From positions 1 through 15,635 of the forward strand of contig CAJUTL010000049.1 of assembly GCA_910589395.1 (NCBI GenBank): a DNA stretch of 15,635 nucleotides. The letters are read 5' to 3'. How positions within the stretch are numbered: position 1 is the first letter of the stretch; each line of letters opens with the position of its first letter. Origin of the DNA: an uncultured Oscillospiraceae bacterium (GTDB taxonomy: Bacteria; Bacillota_A; Clostridia; Oscillospirales; Acutalibacteraceae). This document shows positions 1-6,790 of this stretch, piece by piece. Position numbers and translations under genes: made by a program. The notes under the pieces were generated by a model. The model ran no database searches. It was given only the letters and a program-made list of their open reading frames with translations, and had not been told where the DNA came from.

Positions 1-66
1 GGTCTCCACCGGAGACCAGCACCCCTTTCAGGGGAGCCAAGGGTAAGTGCTAAACTATAATTTAGC
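1..66. repeat. Repeat arm, inverted partner of 12831-12896
   Basis: Bases 1-41 are the exact reverse complement of 12856-12896, and similarity continues to base 66. Within it are a GGTCTCC-acc-GGAGACC hairpin, a CCCCT-ttc-AGGGG hairpin and an 18-base near-palindrome, GCTAAACTATAATTTAGC (49-66). The 18-base motif recurs at 12831-12848 and 15583-15600, so it looks like the edge of a repeat module. The repeat may start before the window. Confidence 0.85.
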
Positions 67-263
67 TTTTTTTACGGTCGGGTCAGGGATCTCATGTCCC
101 AGCATCAAGCAGGGATATGAGTGGCTGCGGCACCTCGCTGCTAAACTAATCTGCCGTGTTACAATTTATTGCCTTACATTGCTCATTGCAAATGGCCTTT
201 TTTCAATGCGCTGCATAGCAGCGCCACCACCGTCTGGCATCTAGTATCCAGCATCCAGAATCT
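67..263. other. Non-coding repeat-like stretch
   Basis: I see no convincing gene here: the two short plus-strand frames (47-244, 169-399) lack ribosome-binding sites and resemble no family. The start of the stretch (CGGTCGGG near 76, then a 'ggctgcggcacctcgctgc' segment) resembles 6675-6745 in the second repeat block, so it is probably a diverged piece of the same repeat family. Confidence 0.4.
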
Positions 264-310
264 AAACGGGCGCGCCGCGGAAAAACCGCGGCGCGCCCGT
301 TTTATGCTTT
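264..310. terminator. Very strong hairpin terminator
   Basis: Perfect 17-bp arms (264-280 and 286-302) enclose an AAAAA loop, followed on the plus strand by a T-rich run. On the minus strand the T-run is short, but the stem is strong enough to stop transcripts leaving the methyltransferase operon. Its position just past the truncated antiporter 3' end (329-448) suggests that it was the antiporter gene's own terminator before the island separated them. Confidence 0.85.
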
Positions 311-328
311 TTTCAAATTCACCCTGGC

Positions 329-448
329 TTACAGAAAAAACTGAAACCCGCAGAAGGCCGCGTAGATCACCAGGAGGGTTATGCCCTGGAAGCGGCTGAG
401 TTTTCCGCGCTTTAGGGCTGGGAGGAAGACCAAGATTAGGGTGAGAAC
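329..448 (-). pseudogene. Duplicated 3' remnant of the cation antiporter gene
   Basis: Read on the minus strand, this encodes a hydrophobic stretch, then PALKRGKLSRFQGITLLVIY and the family's C-terminal tail, ending ...QFFL-stop at 329. It matches the last ~31 residues of the antiporter at 4692-5675, whose tail ends ...QFVS. Bases 338-421 and 4701-4784 are 82/84 identical, then similarity stops abruptly. The open frame ends at the stop codon (449-451) of the adjacent methyltransferase. It has no start and cannot make a working transporter. Either it is the original gene end left by the island's insertion, or the island brought a homologous end with it. Confidence 0.88.
338..421. repeat. 84-bp direct repeat flanking the RM island, left copy
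   Basis: Matches 4701-4784 with two mismatches (positions 368 and 370). Both copies lie in the antiporter 3' coding end, in the same orientation. The pair brackets the vsr/M1/M2/R island, as expected of insertion with a long target duplication. Confidence 0.92.
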
Positions 449-1408
449 TTACTCTGTTTCGAGTTGTTCCAGCACTTTTTTTATATTTTCCGCAATTCGA
501 CGAATCACTGGTACTGAAACTGAATTTCCAATCTGACGATATGCGTCTTGCATAGTAATTGTTTTGGGAAAATAAAACTCATCTGGGAATCCTTGAAATC
601 TAAGAGATTCTTTTAGTGTTAACCGACGTATTCCATAATTATCTTTTAAAATTGCCGCATTTCTAGGAGTACACATCGACGCTGTTAAAGTAGGGCATTT
701 ATGATTGGTCAATTGTCTTACCTGTCCATTAAAAACTCGATATAAGTCGCCCTGATTCGTGACAGCTTCTCTAATGTACTGATCAAAACTCGTGTTTTCT
801 AAATAGTAATAAACATTCGGCTTTTTCTCATTTCTATTGATAAAATCTTTCAATGTTGTAGTAAGTGGAATAGGAGGAGGAAAAGAAAATAATTGACTAA
901 ATTCTGTACTTAGTGTTGCGATTATATAAACCCTACGTCTTGTTTGTGGAATATTGGCGTACTCATGAGTGGCCATGGTGCGATAATGAATAATATAACC
1001 TCGTTCAGCTAAAGAAGTATATATTGTTTGAAAAGTACGCCCTTGATCATGTTCTATCAGATTTTCAACATTTTCTAAAAAAACAATCTTAGGTCTTATA
1101 GCGTCTATTATCCGTAGGACTTCAAAAAACATGGTGCCCCTGGGATCAGCAAAACCTCGCTGTGCTCCACCTAAGGAGAATGCTTGGCAAGGGAACCCTG
1201 CGAGCAATACATGCGAATCAGGAATTGAGTTTATATTAATCTTGCGAATATCCCCTTCTAATAGATAATTACTATAGTTATGTCGGTAGGTTTCGCAAGC
1301 GGCATGATTCTTTTCATTAGCCCATTTTATCTGAAATCCCGCTTGTTGGAACCCTTGGCATATTCCTCCAATTCCCGCAAATAAACTTACCGCATCATAA
1401 GATCTCAT
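449..1408 (-). CDS. DNA (cytosine-5) methyltransferase M1
   Basis: Transfers a methyl group from S-adenosylmethionine to C5 of cytosine in a short DNA target. At 319 residues it is a normal compact enzyme. The motifs appear in order: FAGIGG (10-15, AdoMet binding), GFPCQ (71-75, catalytic Cys74), ENV (112-114), QTRRR (155-159), the variable target-recognition region (~200-258, containing CPTLTASM), RRLTLKESLRFQGFPD (261-276) and GNSVSVP (294-300). The start at 1408 lies inside the end of vsr, giving a 14-base overlap, so the two are translationally coupled. The sequence is AT-rich compared with the flanking genes, as expected of an imported module. The target site cannot be read from the sequence. 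There is no second endonuclease nearby that would clearly be its own partner. Confidence 0.97.
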   Translation of the reverse strand: MRSYDAVSLFAGIGGICQGFQQAGFQIKWANEKNHAACETYRHNYSNYLLEGDIRKININSIPDSHVLLAGFPCQAFSLGGAQRGFADPRGTMFFEVLRIIDAIRPKIVFLENVENLIEHDQGRTFQTIYTSLAERGYIIHYRTMATHEYANIPQTRRRVYIIATLSTEFSQLFSFPPPIPLTTTLKDFINRNEKKPNVYYYLENTSFDQYIREAVTNQGDLYRVFNGQVRQLTNHKCPTLTASMCTPRNAAILKDNYGIRRLTLKESLRFQGFPDEFYFPKTITMQDAYRQIGNSVSVPVIRRIAENIKKVLEQLETE

Positions 1409-1886
1409 TTATCTCATTCCAATCGTCATTCTCGCCCCAATCGTCTTCATCAATATTTTTCAATATTCTCCAATAGGTATATTCCACCATTGCGCCACAA
1501 CGAGTAACATTGGTTTTAATATCGCTTTCCCATATTCGTATAACGTGCCAACCAAAGTTCTCCAGCTCCTTTGTAACCTGAAGATCGCGAGAAATGTTTT
1601 TTTGTATTTTATTAGCCCATTTTTCAGAATATCGTTTAAGTTCATCTTCTAATGTTTTATATCCACGAATAGCCCAATTATGGCCATGCCAGAAATCGCC
1701 ATCGCAAAAAATAGCTAATTTCACTTTGGAAATAACAATATCAGGGCATCCTGGCAAACTACAAACATTTTTGCGATAGCGTAACCCTCTGCGCCACAGC
1801 TCTTTACGCAACTTGATCTCAGGCCGAGTATCTTTCGACTTGATCGCAGACATGATTTTATACGTTGTCTCAGGTGAACGTCCCAT
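1395..1886 (-). CDS. vsr: Vsr very-short-patch mismatch endonuclease
   Basis: Vsr nicks DNA next to the thymine of T:G mismatches that arise when 5-methylcytosine deaminates, which starts repair back to C:G. The family signatures are present: MSAIKSKDTRPE (12-23, with the N-terminal Glu23), LPGCPDIVI (44-52, metal-binding Asp49), FCDGDFWHGH (60-69, including His67 and His69) and the WHVIRIWESD segment (113-122). At 163 residues it is close to the usual ~150. E. coli Vsr has GCFWHHHHC where this protein has GDFWHGHNW; the Cys change is common in non-enteric homologs. The acidic tail (137-163) overlaps the start of M1, so the pair is one operon, and Vsr probably protects the sites methylated by M1, M2 or both. 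Confidence 0.95.
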   Translation of the reverse strand: MGRSPETTYKIMSAIKSKDTRPEIKLRKELWRRGLRYRKNVCSLPGCPDIVISKVKLAIFCDGDFWHGHNWAIRGYKTLEDELKRYSEKWANKIQKNISRDLQVTKELENFGWHVIRIWESDIKTNVTRCGAMVEYTYWRILKNIDEDDWGENDDWNEINEIL

Positions 1887-1977
1887 TTATACACCACATC
1901 TTCTTAAAATATTTTATTTTTCACTTGACTTTCAGCGGCAAAACGAATAGAATGCAAATTCGAGGAGATGTTTATTT
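1887..1977. promoter_or_regulatory. Divergent promoter region of the RM island
   Basis: A good plus-strand promoter for M2 is visible: TTGACT (1925-1930), a 17-base spacer, TAGAAT (1948-1953), then GAGGAG (1962-1967) ten bases before the ATG at 1978. An inverted repeat, CGAAT (1944-1948) and ATTCG (1958-1962), covers the -10 box and is a plausible operator for the helix-turn-helix at the start of M2. The minus-strand promoter for vsr-M1 must lie in the same 91 bases; only a weak candidate (TTGCCG...TAAAAT) is visible. Sharing this region would let one protein balance both methyltransferases. Confidence 0.7.
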
Positions 1978-3411
1978 ATGGATTCTATTTCAATAAAAAA
2001 GGCAGCTGCTCTTTGGGGGTTATCAGAACGTCGAGTACAAACGCTTTGTTTAGAAGGGCATATAGATGGCGCTTTCAAAGAGGATGGAATTTGGCATATC
2101 CCTGATGATGCTGTTCGTCCAATGCGTTTATCCGGGGGAAAAAAGGTCCCGGTAAAACGACAGCCTTTAAATGTACTTTCTCTGTTTTCGGGTTGTGGAG
2201 GAATGGATTTAGGTTTTGAAGGAGGTTTTGATGTTTTTAGCGCCTCTGTTAACCCAAAAGTGAACCCACACTGGCATACTCGTAAAAATGGAGCACTTTG
2301 GACACACCTTCCAAAAACTCGGTTTCATACCGTTTTTGCCGATGATATTCGTCCTGACGCATTACGGGTATGGACTAATTATTTTGCTAAATATGGCATA
2401 CCAAAATCTGATTATCATGATCAAAGTATTGTTGATTTGGTGAAATTACAAAAAGCAAATCAGCACACCATTTTTCCTAAAAATATTTCTGTAGTCACTG
2501 GAGGATTTCCTTGTCAGGATTTTTCTGTTGCCGGAAAGCGAAGAGGACTCAATTCAGATAAGAGTCATACCGGGAAAGCATTAAAAGACGATGAGCCTTC
2601 TATGGAAAGTAGAGGCCAACTCTATATGTGGATGCGAGAAGTTATTGGCATTGTAAAACCTAAATTATTTGTTGCGGAAAATGTAAAAGGTTTAACTAAT
2701 TTAGGTAATATAAAAACAATTATAGAGCATGATTTTTCCACTATCTGCGATGGTGGTTACATAGTGGTACCTGCCAGGGTATTACTTGCCGCTAATTACG
2801 GGGTTCCTCAAAGTCGAGAGCGTGTTATTTTTTATGGTTTTAAAAGATCAGCGCTTCGTACCGAAGCGCTTAACGCACTTTCTCAACAGAAAATTCCAAG
2901 CGAGTATGACCCATACCCATATCCTACGCACAGCGACAAAATTTCTATAGATTCGGACTCTCTTTTACCGTTTGTTTCTCTACGAAAAGCGTTTGAAGGT
3001 CTTGCTGAACCTAATGTAGCTACCGATCTAGCTCAAACAAAGTATTCACAAGCAAAATTTATGGGTAAACACTGTCAAGGACAAGGGGAAATAAACCTTG
3101 AGGGGATCGGTCCAACTATTCGTTCAGAACATCATGGAAATATTGAGTATCGTCGCTTAAGCGCTGAACATGGTGGACGGTACCTTGATGAACTTGCGGC
3201 AGGAATGATCGAACGGCGTCTTACTGTTCGAGAATGTGCTAGAATTCAAACTTTTCCCGATGACTATCAATTTATCCTTGCTGCGGAAAACGGGGAACCT
3301 AGTGTATCTGCTTCAGACGCTTACAAGCTTATTGGAAACGCTGTTCCTCCTCTTTTAGCCTATCATATTGCCAAACGATTAGAAGATAATTGGGAGCGCT
3401 ATTTTTATTAA
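1978..3411 (+). CDS. DNA (cytosine-5) methyltransferase M2 with N-terminal helix-turn-helix
   Basis: A 477-residue C5 methyltransferase. Residues ~1-48 (SIKKAAALWGLSERRVQTLC... then GIWHIPDDAVRP) form an excisionase/MerR-like helix-turn-helix, followed by a basic linker. The catalytic domain starts near 64: LFSGCGGMDLGF (69-80), GGFPCQDFSVAGKRRG (175-190, catalytic Cys179), AENV (233-236), QSRER (278-282), a recognition region (~285-415), RRLTVRECARIQTFPDD (413-429) and GNAVPP (453-458). The extra N-terminal domain suggests self-regulation or regulation of the divergent vsr-M1 promoter, as in methyltransferases that double as repressors. It converges on the endonuclease gene with only 11 bases between the stops, which suggests that these two form the core modification-restriction pair. 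Confidence 0.96.
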   Translation: MDSISIKKAAALWGLSERRVQTLCLEGHIDGAFKEDGIWHIPDDAVRPMRLSGGKKVPVKRQPLNVLSLFSGCGGMDLGFEGGFDVFSASVNPKVNPHWHTRKNGALWTHLPKTRFHTVFADDIRPDALRVWTNYFAKYGIPKSDYHDQSIVDLVKLQKANQHTIFPKNISVVTGGFPCQDFSVAGKRRGLNSDKSHTGKALKDDEPSMESRGQLYMWMREVIGIVKPKLFVAENVKGLTNLGNIKTIIEHDFSTICDGGYIVVPARVLLAANYGVPQSRERVIFYGFKRSALRTEALNALSQQKIPSEYDPYPYPTHSDKISIDSDSLLPFVSLRKAFEGLAEPNVATDLAQTKYSQAKFMGKHCQGQGEINLEGIGPTIRSEHHGNIEYRRLSAEHGGRYLDELAAGMIERRLTVRECARIQTFPDDYQFILAAENGEPSVSASDAYKLIGNAVPPLLAYHIAKRLEDNWERYFY

Positions 3412-3422
3412 ATTTTTTATGC

Positions 3423-4481
3423 TTACTGGTCCATAACGATCTCTTGAAGCATTGTTCTTATGCCCTCTTCCGTTCCGTGTTTATGATCGGCGATATTAGC
3501 CACTTGAAATATCCATAAATTTAACACTTGGTTCATTTCTACTTGTGGCAATTTTTCTATTACGTTCCAGTCATTTAATAGTTCTTCTATACTGGTTTCA
3601 GATAGTATTTTCCGCACTATAGAACGATGATTATGAAGCGTTTCATATATCCTGGAAAGTTGAGAATATGTTCTGTTTTTCAATACGACATCGACTTTTC
3701 CACTAGCACTGAAGTTATCTCGAAGAGATGTAGAAATCACACTTTGCTTCATGGTCAGCCAAAGGGCAGCTCTATGATACTTTTTCTTTGAACTAGAAAA
3801 TATTTCAGGGAAATGGACAAAACAATACCCGATCATTTCTTTTTGCTCTTGGGCGGAAAGTTCATTAAACATTCGAATTTCCGCAGGAGAGCTTTCCGCT
3901 AGCCACCAAGCTCTCTTTCCCTGGGATTTAAAATAATCTGTAATTAATCCAATTGGATTTTTGCTTTCGGTAATTTCTTGATAGCTTAGATTCGATTGAG
4001 TAAAAAACGTTTTATCCGTTTCGATGTCCATGTCAATCATATAGCGAGGGCTATGCGTTACTTCTACATTTGAAACTGCTTCTTCGTACCGTTTCCAACG
4101 AAAGGCTTGGTGTCCAATTGCGGTTTTTCCAAAAATAATATATGTATCTAACACATCTTCTTTTGTGCTTCCCAACACGCTATTCCCGTTAATTTTCCAG
4201 CTTTTTGAGGTTGTTGAAGAACTTTTAACTTCAATTCCATAACGTTCTTTTCCTGGGAATTCCAAAACTATATCTGGAAAAGCATGGCTTCCCTTAGTGT
4301 AATAAATTTTTATTCCTGGATAATTTTTTGCGACAACTGTTTGAACTAATTCTACAACGCATCCTTCAAAATCCTCCCCACTTTTGCAGTTTGCGATTTT
4401 TTTAGGATCAGAATCCGACACGTGTTTCAATTCCCGGCATATTAGTTCTACAAATTTAGAAAAATCTTTTGTATTCATCAT
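3423..4481 (-). CDS. Type II restriction endonuclease, PD-(D/E)XK fold
   Basis: Probably cleaves unmethylated DNA at the site protected by the neighbouring methyltransferase(s). The 352-residue protein has a clear nuclease core: PDIVLEFPGKERYGIEVKSS, with Asp70, Glu84 and Lys86 as the PD...EVK metal/catalytic set, preceded by GSHAFPD. A second typical block follows, NGNSVLGSTKEDVLDTYIIFGK (98-119), which several type II enzymes show after the EVK strand. The C-terminal half (~180-352) is not recognisable. ATG at 4481 is followed directly by another at 4478. AGGGTG lies four bases before the first and seven before the second, so either could be used. The specificity family cannot be named without a search. 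Confidence 0.88.
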   Translation of the reverse strand: MMNTKDFSKFVELICRELKHVSDSDPKKIANCKSGEDFEGCVVELVQTVVAKNYPGIKIYYTKGSHAFPDIVLEFPGKERYGIEVKSSSTTSKSWKINGNSVLGSTKEDVLDTYIIFGKTAIGHQAFRWKRYEEAVSNVEVTHSPRYMIDMDIETDKTFFTQSNLSYQEITESKNPIGLITDYFKSQGKRAWWLAESSPAEIRMFNELSAQEQKEMIGYCFVHFPEIFSSSKKKYHRAALWLTMKQSVISTSLRDNFSASGKVDVVLKNRTYSQLSRIYETLHNHRSIVRKILSETSIEELLNDWNVIEKLPQVEMNQVLNLWIFQVANIADHKHGTEEGIRTMLQEIVMDQ

Positions 4482-4506
4482 AAGTCACCCTTGGACAATA
4501 AAGATA

Positions 4507-4512
4507 ATTATA
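4507..4512 (-). promoter_or_regulatory. Probable -10 box of the endonuclease gene
   Basis: A perfect TATAAT reads on the minus strand, placing the transcription start about 20 bases before the ATG. No good -35 element lies 16-18 bases upstream, so expression may be weak or controlled. That would suit a toxic endonuclease. Confidence 0.5.
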
Positions 4513-4691
4513 AGGTATCACAAAACTCATTGTTTGGCCAGACTTTTTTATCCTCATTACATGGTTTGACAATTGCTTTACGATTCTCTTTTTTAGGGTT
4601 TCTCAAAAAATAGAAAGCTATTTTCGTATACGGTATCTCCGTCCTAAAATGGTTTCCTTAAAACGATTTTATCCGAGCCGGAAGGTTCCAA
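4513..4691. other. AT-rich island right margin
   Basis: About 180 non-coding bases lie between the endonuclease promoter and the antiporter stop. I see no terminator for the antiporter gene here; its likely original terminator (264-302) is now on the other side of the island. Confidence 0.4.
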
Positions 4692-5675
4692 TCAGCTCAC
4701 AAACTGAAACCCGCAGAAGGCCGCGTAGATGATCAGGAGGGTTATGCCCTGGAAGCGGCTGAGTTTTCCGCGCTTTAGGGCTGGAAGGGTCAAAAACGCC
4801 ATAACGAAGAGCATCAGGGGGATATCCACAATGAGGGAGGCGTTCATACCGGCGATCAGTTTTCCGCTGGGAACGGCAAAGGGAGACAGCACTGTGGAAA
4901 CGCCGGAAACCAGCACCAGATTGAAGAGGTTTGCTCCCACCACATTGCCTAAGGACAGGGCTCCATGGCCCTTTATGAGAGAGGTGACGGCGGTGACCAG
5001 CTCCGGCAGGGAGGTGCCCAGGGCTACAAAGGTCAGCGCAATGACCGATTCCGGCACTCCCAGCGCCTGGGCGATGATGGTACCGTTATCCACCAGGAGG
5101 TTGGCCCCCACGGCAATCAGCGCCGCGCCGATCACCAGCAGCAGAATATCCTTGTAAAGGGGCTTCATTTCCTCTTCCGACTCCTTTTCCTCTTCCGCAC
5201 CGACGGCGGAAACGAGCTTTGGCCCCTTCACCGCCTGGGTAATGGTAATGGCCATGTAGGCGACGAAAATCAAAAGCATCAGCACGCCGGTCATTCTGCT
5301 GAAGCTGCCGAAGAGATAAGCCGCGGCCATATATACCGCGGAGGCTCCAAAGAAAAAGGCAATGGGAACGCGAAGGGCTTTTCGGTCGATCTCACCTGGG
5401 CGTACCGCCACCACAATGGCGGCGATCAGCGCCGTATTGCAGATGATGGAGCCGATGGCGTTGCCGTAGGCGATCTCTCCGTGGCCGCTTACCGCCGAGG
5501 TGGCGGAAACCATCACCTCCGGCAGGGTGGTGCCGATGGAGACCACCGTGGCGCCGATAAGGATCTCCGGCACATGGAACCGGTGGGCAATGCCCGTGGC
5601 CCCGTCCACAAACCAATCCCCGCCCTTAATGAGCAGAATGAGACCCAGCAGGAACAACAAAACCGCAACAACCAT
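4692..5675 (-). CDS. Na+/Ca2+ exchanger-family cation antiporter (CaCA, YrbG-like)
   Basis: A membrane antiporter of 327 residues, the normal bacterial size, with about ten hydrophobic segments. The two family alpha-repeats are clear: GTTLPEVMVSATSAV (48-62) with GNAIGSIICN (71-80), and GTSLPELVTAVTSLI (220-234) with GNVVGANLFN (243-252). Glu53 and Glu225 are the conserved acidic ion ligands. A charged loop (157-170) separates the halves. Family members exchange Ca2+ (or other cations) for Na+ or H+. Here the Mn2+-type riboswitch upstream argues that Mn2+ export is at least part of its job; that is inference. The last 31 codons are the segment duplicated beyond the RM island, so the C-terminus may have been replaced or rebuilt during the insertion. 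AGGAAAG precedes the ATG. Confidence 0.95.
   Translation of the reverse strand: MVVAVLLFLLGLILLIKGGDWFVDGATGIAHRFHVPEILIGATVVSIGTTLPEVMVSATSAVSGHGEIAYGNAIGSIICNTALIAAIVVAVRPGEIDRKALRVPIAFFFGASAVYMAAAYLFGSFSRMTGVLMLLIFVAYMAITITQAVKGPKLVSAVGAEEEKESEEEMKPLYKDILLLVIGAALIAVGANLLVDNGTIIAQALGVPESVIALTFVALGTSLPELVTAVTSLIKGHGALSLGNVVGANLFNLVLVSGVSTVLSPFAVPSGKLIAGMNASLIVDIPLMLFVMAFLTLPALKRGKLSRFQGITLLIIYAAFCGFQFVS
4701..4784. repeat. 84-bp direct repeat flanking the RM island, right copy
   Basis: Partner of 338-421 (82/84 identical). It lies inside the intact antiporter gene and encodes its C-terminal ~28 residues. Confidence 0.92.
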
Positions 5676-5753
5676 TTTTTGACCACTTTCCTTTCTTTTA
5701 GCGGGGCTGCTGTAAAACGTTCTTTATCAGTCTTAGGCTTCCCCAAAATGCGG

Positions 5754-5784
5754 AAAACCGAGCATGGCTTTGTGCCATACCCGG
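5754..5784 (-). terminator. Riboswitch expression-platform terminator
   Basis: On the minus strand, 11-bp arms (5774-5784 and 5758-5768, with two G-U pairs) enclose a five-base loop and are followed by UUUU (5757-5754). It lies between the riboswitch aptamer and the antiporter start, so metal binding probably decides whether this hairpin forms. Confidence 0.75.
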
Positions 5785-5800
5785 TCCTTTTTCTCAAAAC

Positions 5801-5962
5801 AGACCCCGTGTATCGCCCAAAGCTCATACACGAGTCTCGCAAATAAAAGCAAGCCAGGCCCAAAGGCCGAGGTTGTTGACTTGCTGCGCGGCCAAACAGC
5901 ACAGGGCTGAACTGCCCATTCGCACTGCCTGCCGCGCCTGCTACTCCCCCGCTGGAATTTCC
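5801..5962 (-). ncRNA. yybP-ykoY (Mn2+) riboswitch aptamer
   Basis: On the minus strand the class hallmarks occur in order: GGGGAGTAGC (5949-5940), a 7-bp GCGCGGC/GCCGCGC stem, GTCAACA (5880-5874), a GGCC-tttg-GGCC hairpin inside a GCAAG/CTTGC stem, GCGAGAC (5840-5834), and a CGTGTAT/ATACACG hairpin. The class senses Mn2+ through two loops, the GGGGAGUAG and CGAGAC regions, and usually switches on metal exporters (MntP, P-type ATPases, Ca2+/cation antiporters). It sits between a strong promoter and a terminator hairpin, directly upstream of the antiporter it should control. The short overlapping frames here (5513-5978) are not genes. Confidence 0.88.
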
Positions 5963-5968
5963 TTGCAA

Positions 5969-5997
5969 AGCTTACCAAAATTTCACAGGCTTGTCAA
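5969..5997 (-). promoter_or_regulatory. Promoter of the riboswitch-antiporter transcript
   Basis: Minus-strand TTGACA (5992-5997) is perfect. A 17-base spacer leads to TAAGCT (5969-5974), and a TGG extended -10 compensates for the weak hexamer. The predicted start near 5962 falls just before the aptamer. Confidence 0.75.
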
Positions 5998-6110
5998 GAG
6001 GGGCCATAGGGAAAAGCGGGAAATGCGCAAGATGTCGTTTGAAAGCCGTGTACTTGGGAAGCGGCCCGGTGCAGGAGAAAGATTTCTGACCCGGCTGCGG
6101 GGGAACTAAC

Positions 6111-6350
6111 ATAAATTGTAGTTTGGCGAACTAGTTGTTAGCTGTTAGTTGTTAGTCGTTAGAGAAGGGCAAGTCCTCTTTCCTTGTCATTACTGAGGAA
6201 AAAGTGCAGAAAGCTATAGCTTTCTGCACTTTCCCGGCGAAGTATCTCGCCCTTAATTCCAGAAAAGGACAAAGGACGTGATTCTTCACCGCTTTCAGCG
6301 GTTCAGAATGACAGGAGGAAAGTGAGTTGCTCGCCGTTAAATTATAGGTA
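6111..6350. repeat. Nested palindromic repeat, copy A
   Basis: Begins with a GTTAG-rich tract (~6135-6162), then outer arms TGTCAT...ATGACA (near 6186 and 6307-6312), and inside them a perfect 32-bp palindrome centred on 6216/6217 (6201-6232, core AGCTATAGCT). A degenerate inner arm pair follows (GCGAAGTATCTCG... and ...GTGATTCTTCACC), then an ACCGCT-ttc-AGCGGT hairpin. No coding potential is seen. It is related to copy B at 6438-6660, with the AGCTATAGCT hairpin in the other arm. Confidence 0.8.
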
Positions 6351-6354
6351 ACCT

Positions 6355-6437
6355 CTAAAAACTCAATGTTCCGATGAAACGATTTAGAAAAATCGGCCTT
6401 TTACAGGCTTTACAACTGCATTTTTCTGAGTTTTTAG
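6355..6437. repeat. 83-bp inverted-repeat insert between the two repeat copies
   Basis: 11-bp perfect terminal arms, CTAAAAACTCA (6355-6365) and TGAGTTTTTAG (6427-6437), enclose 61 non-coding bases. The shape is that of a small non-autonomous element or foldback. No target duplication could be recognised by eye. Confidence 0.65.
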
Positions 6438-6790
6438 GGACTCCCTGTAGTTTAACGAACTAGTCGTTAGAGAAGAACAAGTCCTCTCCTTTGTCATCCT
6501 GAGGAGCAAAGCGACGAAGGATCTCGCTCTTCATTCCTGGTCAAAGAGCCAAAGGACGAGATCCTTCGCCAAGAAAGCAAGGTTAAAAAGCTATAGCTTT
6601 TTGTGCTTGTCTGCTCAGGATGACAGGCGGGAAGTGAGCAGATAACCGCTAAATTCCAATTTATTCGCCTGTTTGCGGTCGGGCCGGAAACTGATTTTCT
6701 GTACTAGGCAGCTCCACGAACGCCCGTGGCGGCTCGCCGCTGCCCTTCCCTAACAACTAACAACTAACTACTAACGGCTAACAACTAATT
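6438..6790. repeat. Nested palindromic repeat, copy B, with right boundary tract
   Basis: Starts with GAACTAGTCGTTAGAGAAGA, the same start that recurs at 15601. The outer arms TGTCATCCTGAG (6492-6503) and CTCAGGATGACA (6614-6625) are perfect 12-mers. The inner arms CGAAGGATCTCG (6515-6526) and CGAGATCCTTCG (6557-6568) are also perfect. An 18-bp palindrome with core AGCTATAGCT (6585-6602) sits in the right arm. The block ends in a CTAAC-rich tract (~6751-6788), inverted relative to the GTTAG tract at 6135. This tract supplies the last codons of the gene at 6778-7260. Confidence 0.8.

Noticed and set aside
47..399. Two short plus-strand open frames at the window start
   Set aside because: They cross the repeat arm, the 17-bp-stem terminator and the antiporter remnant, lack ribosome-binding sites and resemble nothing known.
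2850..2870. Perfect 9-bp hairpin inside the M2 gene (AGCGCTTCG-tac-CGAAGCGCT)
   Set aside because: No T-run and mid-gene; probably chance or codon-level, not a terminator.
4965..5846. 293-residue plus-strand frame opposite the antiporter
   Set aside because: Shadow frame in GC-rich DNA; the minus strand carries both alpha-repeat motifs of the exchanger family.
5513..6109. Short frames on both strands across the riboswitch region
   Set aside because: They overlap the promoter, aptamer and terminator; the RNA signals explain the conservation-like features better.
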